From Bacillus timonensis (GTDB taxonomy: Bacteria; Bacillota; Bacilli; Bacillales; Bacillaceae_L): a stretch of 64,000 nucleotides of DNA. This document shows, piece by piece, positions 58,003-64,000 of the stretch. Made by a program: the position numbers and the translations under genes. Under the pieces are notes generated by a model, which worked only from the letters and a program-made list of their open reading frames with translations, had not been told where the DNA came from and did not search any database. The stretch lies in the NCBI GenBank assembly GCA_020171895.1, contig JAIVAN010000003.1, positions 806,001 through 870,000 on the forward strand. The letters run 5' to 3'. Numbering within the stretch: the stretch's first letter is position 1; each line of letters opens with the position of its first letter.

Positions 58003-59091
58003 CTACTTTGGAACGGACACAATCTTAATATCCGAACCTATTTTCTCGATAGACTGAATGGTTACATCCAACACATCTGAAATTCGTTCAAAGCCTATCC
58101 CTCCAATTGATGTAGGTGCATCTCTTCCACCAATTATTTTGGGAGCAATATATGTAATTATTTGATTTACTAATTTTTCTTTGATAAAACTTCCACTAAC
58201 CTCTGAACCGCCTTCAACAAAAATAGAAGTGACTCCTTTTTCACCTAGAAGCATTAACATATCCTTCAATTCAATCGAAGGTTTTTTCATTTGTATAATG
58301 ACAATCCCTTTTGATTTTGATTGAAGCTCAGTTATTCTTTTAGCATCAGCATCTTTTCCTGTGATAATCCAAGTAGATGCTTCTTGATCCTTAATGACAT
58401 TAGAGTCTAGTGGTATACGTAATTTTGTATCTAGAATAATTCGAATAGGATTACGCCCACCATTTGGTAACCTTGTTGTTAAGCTTGGGTTGTCGGCAAG
58501 GACCGTATTGATTCCAACCAGAATAGCATCATGGGTATTGCGATAACTGTGGCTGTCAGACCTAGATTTCTCACTTGTAATCCATTTGCTTTCCCCAATG
58601 GATGTAGCAATTTTCCCATCTAAACTCATCGCTGATTTTACAGTAATAAATGGTAATTTCGTTTTTATATTATGGTAAAAAACCGGGTTTAAGAGATCTG
58701 CTTCTTCTTTCAGTACACCAACTCTAACTTCAATGCCTGCTTTTTCTAACAGGGAAATCCCATTTCCAGATACCTTTGGATTAGGATCGCTTGTAGCAAT
58801 AACCACCCTTTTCACTTTACTTGCGATGAGTAATTCAGCGCATGGCGGTGTTCTTCCAAAATGACTACAAGGCTCCAATGTGACATAGACCGTTGAATCC
58901 TCTGCTTTTTCACCAGCCATATTAATTGCGTGTACTTCAGCATGCGCTTCTCCAGCCTTTAAATGTGCACCAATTCCAACAACAGAGCCATTTTTTACTA
59001 CAACTGCCCCCACTACTGGATTAGGTGAAGTTTGACCACTTCCAGACTTTGCAATATTTATAGCAAGTTTCATAAATTCGATATCATCCAT
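58003..59091 (-). CDS. ribD: Bifunctional deaminase/reductase RibD
   Basis: Second and third steps of riboflavin synthesis. The 362-residue protein has an N-terminal zinc deaminase domain with HAE (His50, Glu52) and PCSHFGRTPPC (zinc cysteines), and a C-terminal reductase domain (VKSAMSLDGKIAT, EGGSEVSGSF). It is first in the operon ribD-ribE-ribBA-ribH-ribT, downstream of the FMN riboswitch. Confidence 0.97.
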   Translation of the reverse strand: MDDIEFMKLAINIAKSGSGQTSPNPVVGAVVVKNGSVVGIGAHLKAGEAHAEVHAINMAGEKAEDSTVYVTLEPCSHFGRTPPCAELLIASKVKRVVIATSDPNPKVSGNGISLLEKAGIEVRVGVLKEEADLLNPVFYHNIKTKLPFITVKSAMSLDGKIATSIGESKWITSEKSRSDSHSYRNTHDAILVGINTVLADNPSLTTRLPNGGRNPIRIILDTKLRIPLDSNVIKDQEASTWIITGKDADAKRITELQSKSKGIVIIQMKKPSIELKDMLMLLGEKGVTSIFVEGGSEVSGSFIKEKLVNQIITYIAPKIIGGRDAPTSIGGIGFERISDVLDVTIQSIEKIGSDIKIVSVPK

Positions 59092-59160
59092 ACCCTCACC
59101 TCGCTGTAATAGAAGTGCTCCTTTTTAGAAATAGAAGGCTCTATCCATATAAAAATAAAA

Positions 59161-59181
59161 CCCCAGGATATCATCCTAGGG
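59161..59181 (-). terminator. Expression-platform terminator of the FMN riboswitch
   Basis: CCCCAGGAT (59161-59169) pairs with ATCCTAGGG (59173-59181) with one bulge; TTTTATTTTTA follows on the minus strand. It lies between the aptamer and ribD. Confidence 0.85.
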
Positions 59182-59278
59182 TCAGAGTCCACACAAGCTA
59201 GTGTAAGTATTTTCGCACACCAAATAAAAGGTATAAGTTCTTTTTCATCAAAAGAGAATCATACCGATATATGTGACC

Positions 59279-59420
59279 CTTCTCCCATCCAGACTTTACT
59301 GTCGGCCTTGGAATTTAACCAAGTCAGCCAATTCTCTTGCAAGAACAGCTCACGGGCTTAGAAACATTATGTTTCAACACCGCCGGTTGGGAATTTCACC
59401 CGCCCCCGAAGGATACCGTA
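59279..59420 (-). ncRNA. FMN riboswitch (RFN element)
   Basis: On the minus strand the aptamer shows the RFN blocks CTTCGGGGGCGGGTGAAATT, CCCAACCGGCGGT, AGCCCGTGAGC, TTGGTTAAATTCCAAGGCCG and ACAGTAAAGTCTGGATGGGAGAAG in order. It controls ribDE-BA-H-T through the following terminator. Confidence 0.96.
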
Positions 59421-59553
59421 TTCATACGGATTCACTATTAAATTAATAATCATATCTTACATGCTACTGAAAAGTATTGCAATTTTATAAAACTTTTTCT
59501 TATTATACCATAACTTAATATTTTTGTAATTAACGTACGCATGAAGAAACCTC

Positions 59554-59667
59554 TTAGAACAATAAATGAAGGTACTTTAATTCACAATGAAAAAACCAAT
59601 ATATGATACCCCAAGCAAACGATACTATTGCAAAAATAAAGAATAATGTCCAATTCTTAAATTTCAT
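59554..59667 (-). CDS. Small single-pass membrane protein, ppiB-rib gap (37 aa)
   Basis: An unrecognised 37-residue protein, MKFKNWTLFFIFAIVSFAWG at its start, with one hydrophobic helix (residues 7-26) followed by HCELKYLH. GAGGTGAG lies 5-6 nt before the ATG. It lies between the ppiB terminator and the FMN riboswitch, so it needs its own promoter or ppiB read-through. No family match. Confidence 0.6.
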   Translation of the reverse strand: MKFKNWTLFFIFAIVSFAWGIIYWFFHCELKYLHLLF

Positions 59668-59691
59668 CTTCACTCACCTCAAGTCAAAATA

Positions 59692-59721
59692 AAGACACAA
59701 CAAGAATTCTTGCTGTGCCTT
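59692..59721 (-). terminator. Terminator of ppiB
   Basis: AAGACACAACAAG (59692-59704) pairs with CTTGCTGTGCCTT (59709-59721) with two mismatches, and TTTATTTTGA follows on the minus strand. Confidence 0.75.
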
Positions 59722-59729
59722 AGTTACGA

Positions 59730-60167
59730 TTATTCTTCGTCCCAAACCTTAACTTCTTTCATAACATCACCTTGATGGATGCGCAATACTGAATCCATCC
59801 CTTCCGTTACCTGTCCAAATACAGTATGAACTCCATTTAGATGTGGTTGCGGCTCATGAACGATAAAAAATTGACTTCCACCAGTATCTTTTCCAGCGTG
59901 CGCCATAGAAAGTGATCCCGCTACATGCTTATGTGGATTTCCTGCTGTTTCACATTTAATTGTATAACCAGGTCCACCTGTTCCAGTACCGTAAGGACAT
60001 CCTCCTTGTGCTACGAAACCAGGAATAACTCGGTGGAAAGTAAGACCATTATAATACCCTTCCTTAGCAAGCTTTTCAAAGTTTTCAACTGTTCCTGGTG
60101 CTTCGTTTGGATATAAATCAAATACTATTTTTTCACCATTCTCAAATTCAATGCTACCTTTTTTCAT
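59730..60167 (-). CDS. ppiB: Peptidyl-prolyl cis-trans isomerase PpiB
   Basis: Cytosolic cyclophilin that speeds proline isomerisation during folding. The 145-residue protein has the cyclophilin core ([13 protein letters not shown] with the catalytic arginine, and [21 protein letters not shown]). The ATG at 60165-60167 is chosen because it yields the usual N-terminus ([11 protein letters not shown]) downstream of TTGGAGG; a longer TTG frame overlaps the site. No signal peptide. Confidence 0.95.
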   Translation of the reverse strand: MKKGSIEFENGEKIVFDLYPNEAPGTVENFEKLAKEGYYNGLTFHRVIPGFVAQGGCPYGTGTGGPGYTIKCETAGNPHKHVAGSLSMAHAGKDTGGSQFFIVHEPQPHLNGVHTVFGQVTEGMDSVLRIHQGDVMKEVKVWDEE

Positions 60168-60359
60168 ATGTATTGTAACCTCCAAATAATCTAATTCGTC
60201 TAAAAGATTGAACGTTATCCATTCTACTATATTCAGCTACAATTATCCAATAATAGACTAACAGAAATTTTTAATGTTTAAGTAGCTATTCCATATGGTA
60301 AAAACTATGTATAATATGTACATGATTTAATACTTATATTCTCTAAAGGAGGTAAAAAA

Positions 60360-61226
60360 ATGAAATTCCATAAAATATTAAGTTTATTACTTTGTTTCTC
60401 GTTACTATTGCCATTTACAGTTGCTGCAGACGCTACCGAAGGTGATGTCATTATCACTCTTGGTGAAAATTTAACCGAAGAACAAAAGCAAAATTTACTT
60501 ACTGAAATGAATGCACCTAAAGATCCATTAATTGTGACAGTATCAAATAAAGAAGAACACCAATACTTAGGTGATTACATACCTAAAGGTAAAATTGGTA
60601 CAAGGGCCTTATCGTCCTCTTCTATTACCATTACTGCACCAGATACTGGTCTAGATATAAAAACAAATAACATATCATGGGTAACGGACGAGATGTATAT
60701 GAATGCCCTTATTACGGCAGGGGTTAAAGACGCAAAAATATATATCACTGCCCCATTTGCAGTATCTGGAACAGCCGCTCTTACAGGTATCATTAAGGCA
60801 TATGAGCTTTCTTCAGACCAAGTCATCCCTGAAGAAGTAAAGCAAATTGCAAATGAAGAGATGGTAAAAACAGCAGAACTAGGTGACTCAATCGGAGCAG
60901 AAAATGCTGCAGCACTCATTGCTAAAATTAAAGAAGAACTTGCAAAAAACACTCCAAAGACGGAAGCAGAAATGCGAGCAATCATTGAGGCTGCGGCAAA
61001 AGAATTAGGAATTACCTTAACGGAAGCTGAGATTCAGAGCCTCCTTTCCTTATTTAATAAAATGAAAGACTTGAATATTGATTGGAATCAAGTTGGGGAA
61101 CAAGTAAACCTTGCAAAAGAAAAAATATCTAAGTTTTTAGAATCAGAGGAAGGTCAAAGTTTCTTAGTCAAACTTCAAGAATTTCTTGTAAGTTTGATTG
61201 ATGCGATAAAGGCAATTTTTAAATAG
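60360..61226 (+). CDS. ypuA: Secreted DUF1002 protein YpuA
   Basis: A 288-residue exported protein: signal peptide (residues 1-26, MKFHKILSLLLCFSLLLPFT), then the DUF1002 domain (VIITLGENLTEEQ, ITAPFAVSGTAALTG), ending in a helical tail. B. subtilis YpuA is in the same place and is linked to the SigM envelope-stress regulon. The biochemical role is unknown. AAAGGAGG precedes the ATG. Confidence 0.9.
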   Translation: MKFHKILSLLLCFSLLLPFTVAADATEGDVIITLGENLTEEQKQNLLTEMNAPKDPLIVTVSNKEEHQYLGDYIPKGKIGTRALSSSSITITAPDTGLDIKTNNISWVTDEMYMNALITAGVKDAKIYITAPFAVSGTAALTGIIKAYELSSDQVIPEEVKQIANEEMVKTAELGDSIGAENAAALIAKIKEELAKNTPKTEAEMRAIIEAAAKELGITLTEAEIQSLLSLFNKMKDLNIDWNQVGEQVNLAKEKISKFLESEEGQSFLVKLQEFLVSLIDAIKAIFK

Positions 61227-61281
61227 AGCACATTTATACACTAATGTAACTTTTTCTATCCGTGAACAAAGTCCATATTAA

Positions 61282-61320
61282 AAAGTAAAAACGAAGAGAA
61301 AATCTCTTCGTTTTTACTTT
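61282..61320. terminator. Bidirectional terminator between ypuA and lysA
   Basis: AAAGTAAAAACGAAGAGA (61282-61299) pairs with TCTCTTCGTTTTTACTTT (61303-61320). It overlaps the lysA stop and serves both convergent genes. Confidence 0.93.
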
Positions 61321-62633
61321 CTAACTTTTGATTTAAGTGGAATATCATTTTTTACTAGATCTTCATAGCTTTCTCTTTCAACGACAAGTTGCACTTCGCC
61401 ATTTTCGACAAAAACAACTGCAGGCTTAGGAAGGCGATTGTAATTATTAGCCATAGAATACCCATAGGCACCTGTACAGAATACTGCTAATAGATCGTCT
61501 GCATTTGCTTTTGGTAGATCTATATCCCAAATTAACATATCACCTGATTCACAGCACTTTCCAGCAATTGATACTTTTTCTTCATTCTCATCAAGTACTC
61601 TATTGGCAAGTACTGCTTCATATTTAGCCTGGTAAAGTGAAGGTCTAATATTATCACTCATTCCACCGTCAATTGCTACGTAATTACGCACATCCGGCAC
61701 AGTCTTTCTACTCCCTATTGAATATAAAGTAGTTCCTGCATCACCCACTAAAGAGCGGCCAGGTTCAATCCATATTTCAGGCACATCCATATTTAGTTCT
61801 TGAGTATGCTTTTTTACCTCATTTATAATTTCTTTTACATACTGTGATACGGGTATGGGATCATCTTCATTTGTATAACGAATTCCAAAACCTCCACCTA
61901 GGTTTAAAACGCTTGGTATGAATTGAAGCGATTCCTTCCAGTCTTTAATCTTACTAAACATTTTTTCAACTGCTAGGATAAATCCCGTAGTCTCAAAAAT
62001 TTGTGACCCTATGTGACAATGTATGCCCAATAGCGATAATGATGAAGAATTTATAGCCATTTCAACCGCTTTGTCCGCTTGTCCATTCTGCAATCCAAAA
62101 CCAAATTTTGAATCTTCTTGACCTGTCAAAATATAGTCATGTGTATGCGCTTCGATCCCCGGTGTAACTCTTAACAGAATTGGAGTACTCACTTTATATT
62201 CAGTGCTAATTTCTTCTAACAGTGATAATTCATAAAAATTATCGACAACGATACAGCCTACATGATGTTTAATGGCCATTTCTAATTCTTCTGCACTTTT
62301 ATTATTGCCATGAAAATGAATTCTACTTGGTGGATAACCAGCTTTTAATGCTGTATATAATTCACCACCAGATACCACATCAAGAGAAAGTCCTTCTTCT
62401 TCCACAAGCTGTACCATTGCAATTGTTGAAAAAGCCTTACTCGCATAAGCAACCTGAGCCTGTATATTTAATTCTTTAAACGTTTCAATAAATTCTTTTG
62501 CTCTTTGACGAATTAAAGATACATCATATACATATAGAGGCGTACCATAAGTTTGTGCTAATTCAACAGCATCCACTTCACCAATTTCCAAATGTCCATT
62601 TTTGTTTACTTTGCTCGTTCCATGTAAATACAA
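61314..62633 (-). CDS. lysA: Diaminopimelate decarboxylase
   Basis: Last step of lysine synthesis: meso-diaminopimelate to L-lysine, pyridoxal-phosphate dependent. The 439-residue protein has the PLP lysine in YASKAFS near residue 66, the glycine loop LNLGGGFGIRY, EPGRSLVGDAG, and the cysteine-containing CCESGDML. TTG start after GAGGGG gives MYLHGTSKVN, aligned with B. subtilis LysA. Confidence 0.97.
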   Translation of the reverse strand: MYLHGTSKVNKNGHLEIGEVDAVELAQTYGTPLYVYDVSLIRQRAKEFIETFKELNIQAQVAYASKAFSTIAMVQLVEEEGLSLDVVSGGELYTALKAGYPPSRIHFHGNNKSAEELEMAIKHHVGCIVVDNFYELSLLEEISTEYKVSTPILLRVTPGIEAHTHDYILTGQEDSKFGFGLQNGQADKAVEMAINSSSLSLLGIHCHIGSQIFETTGFILAVEKMFSKIKDWKESLQFIPSVLNLGGGFGIRYTNEDDPIPVSQYVKEIINEVKKHTQELNMDVPEIWIEPGRSLVGDAGTTLYSIGSRKTVPDVRNYVAIDGGMSDNIRPSLYQAKYEAVLANRVLDENEEKVSIAGKCCESGDMLIWDIDLPKANADDLLAVFCTGAYGYSMANNYNRLPKPAVVFVENGEVQLVVERESYEDLVKNDIPLKSKVRK

Positions 62634-62711
62634 TTCTTCCCCTCACCCTTCATCTAGCAAGTCATTTATTATTTGGCTATCAGAGCCACTTCTTTGAAAA
62701 GTATGATAAAA

Positions 62712-62744
62712 AGACAGTTAATAACATTTTGTCATTAACTGTCT
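62712..62744 (-). terminator. Terminator of the spoVA operon
   Basis: AGACAGTTAAT (62712-62722) pairs with ATTAACTGTCT (62734-62744), with five T following on the minus strand. It lies about 150 nt past the spoVAF stop. Confidence 0.85.
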
Positions 62745-62892
62745 ATCTTGTAGAGCTATAAGAAAAAGGACCTTTAATGCTTTGCCATATTAAAACTAAC
62801 TTACCACAAACTATGATTTTGGCGCAACTATTAATCATACTCAATTAAACTTCATTTCATTTCGTCATACAAACAAACTAGAAAAGATAAGT

Positions 62893-64000
62893 TTATGGCT
62901 GCTTATGAGTATTCTGTGGATGAACAATACTTGGTCTTACGTTTGCACCTGGGACTGAGGTTCTAATAACAATTTGCCAAAATGCCTTCGGATTAAATGG
63001 CAGGAAAGGCCATAAGTATGGTGTATTTAAAGAGCGAATACTTGCTAAAAGCAAGAAATATACCGTCACGCCTATTACAAATCCAGGTAATTTAAAGATA
63101 GCTACCGCAATAAGCAACGATAGTCTCGACATTTTATTTGCTACACTTAACTCATAACTTGGGGTTGAGAATGAACCAATTGCTGCGACCGCAACATATA
63201 AAATTACTTCGGGAACAAATAACCCTACATCGATCGCAATTTGCCCAATTAACACTGCTGCAATTAATCCCATGGCAGTTGATAATGGTGTTGGAGTATG
63301 AATGGCTGCCATCCTCAAAAACTCAATCCCTAAATCTGCAATTAATAATTGTACAACAACTGGAATGTTCGATTGTTCATTAGGTCCAATAAAATCAATT
63401 TGCTTTGGAAGTAATGAAGGTTCCAAAACAAACAGTAGCCACAGGGGCAGTAAGTAAATGGAAGAAACAATTCCTAAAAAGCGTACCCACCTTAAAAAAG
63501 TACCAACTGCTGGAGCTTGTCGATATTCTTCTGCATGTTGAACGTGGTGGAACAATGTCGTAGGTGTAATGATTACACTAGGTGAAGTGTCAACCATTAT
63601 GATGACATGGCCTTCTAGTAAATGATTGGCTGCAACATCTGGACGCTCTGTGTACCTAACTAAAGGATAAGGGTTAAAACCTTGCTTAACTAAGAACTCC
63701 TCAACCGTCTTATCAGCCATAGTTAACCCATCAATTTTAATATCTTCAAGTTCTTTTTTAATAATTTTTACGAGCCCTGGGTCAGCAACATCTTTGATAT
63801 AGGATATACAAATATCTGTTTTTGACCTCTCACCGACTTTTAATATTTCATGCCTTAATCTCTCATCACGAATTCTTCTTCGAGTTAACGCGCAATTGAC
63901 AATGATGTTTTCTGTATAGCCATCACGTGCTCCCCTAACCACTTTTTCAGTATCAGGCTCTTGAGGAGATCTCCCTGGATAACTTCTAACATCAACCGTT
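62893..64000 (-). CDS. spoVAF: Spore germination protein SpoVAF (3' part)
   Basis: GerA/SpoVAF-family membrane protein, last gene of the spoVA operon that moves dipicolinic acid in spores. The visible 368 residues lack the N-terminus, which lies beyond the right edge; the frame stays open to the window end. The N-terminal soluble part (SYPGRSPQEPDTEKVVRGAR) is followed by a block of about five membrane helices from around residue 170 of this part. It ends RPSIVHPQNTHKQP. Confidence 0.93.
   Translation of the reverse strand, partial: TVDVRSYPGRSPQEPDTEKVVRGARDGYTENIIVNCALTRRRIRDERLRHEILKVGERSKTDICISYIKDVADPGLVKIIKKELEDIKIDGLTMADKTVEEFLVKQGFNPYPLVRYTERPDVAANHLLEGHVIIMVDTSPSVIITPTTLFHHVQHAEEYRQAPAVGTFLRWVRFLGIVSSIYLLPLWLLFVLEPSLLPKQIDFIGPNEQSNIPVVVQLLIADLGIEFLRMAAIHTPTPLSTAMGLIAAVLIGQIAIDVGLFVPEVILYVAVAAIGSFSTPSYELSVANKMSRLSLLIAVAIFKLPGFVIGVTVYFLLLASIRSLNTPYLWPFLPFNPKAFWQIVIRTSVPGANVRPSIVHPQNTHKQP

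Overview
This window is chromosomal DNA from a low-GC, endospore-forming Bacillaceae (Bacillus sensu lato). The gene order from spoIVA to the spoVA operon closely follows the B. subtilis spoIVA-gpsA-der-fni-ypfD-cmk-sleB-gudB-recS-sigX-res-spm-scp-rib-lysA region. Spore genes are abundant: spoIVA, yphB, sleB/ypeB, cotJABC, spmAB/dacB, a YjcZ-type micropeptide and spoVAF. Most genes lie on the minus strand. No tRNA, rRNA, CRISPR array, transposase or prophage was seen.

Layout: 1-6.3 kb holds spoIVA (cut by the window edge), yphF, yphE, gpsA, der and the YIEGIA spore-protein pair with yphA. 6.4-13.9 kb holds ypzI, fni, ypfD, plsC, cmk, ypfB, ypfA, ypeB and sleB; SleB carries a long glutamine-rich tandem repeat. 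14-20.8 kb holds prsW, ansA, ypdA, gudB, mecB and a MerR/B12-binding regulator of the CarH/LitR light-sensor type. 20.9-28 kb holds ypbG, cotJABC, ypbF, ypbE, ypbD, recS and ypbB. 28-34 kb holds fer, serA, a PHP phosphatase, an M23/LysM peptidase and sigX-rsiX. 34.1-40.2 kb is an accessory cobalamin-uptake operon inserted between resE and sigX. 40.3-47.5 kb holds resEDCBA and rluB. 47.7-53.6 kb holds spmBA-dacB, an Fe/Mn superoxide dismutase, ypuI, an unknown gene and scpBA. 53.9-60.2 kb holds a YjcZ-family micropeptide, ypuF, the rib operon with its FMN riboswitch, and ppiB. 60.4-64 kb holds ypuA, lysA and the 3' part of spoVAF.

The most interesting system is the 34.1-40.2 kb operon. An adenosylcobalamin-type riboswitch with its own terminator controls five genes. 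The first encodes a secreted protein with two DUF4430 (transcobalamin beta-domain-like) domains, an alpha/alpha-toroid domain and an LPNTS sortase signal. The second encodes a DUF4430 lipoprotein on a long flexible linker. The last three encode a complete ECF transporter (T, fused A-A' and S). I infer a wall-anchored, intrinsic-factor-like corrinoid trap that hands its ligand to a membrane-tethered relay and then to an ECF importer.

Two other points deserve attention. The CarH-like regulator keeps its B12-binding residues, and its own promoter is bracketed by an inverted repeat. A palindromic repeat family with compensatory base changes occurs three times (14.1, 43.0 and 55.8 kb), including inside the rib operon between ribBA and ribH. 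Start codons were chosen by ribosome-binding-site position where several were possible, so some coordinates begin inside longer open frames.
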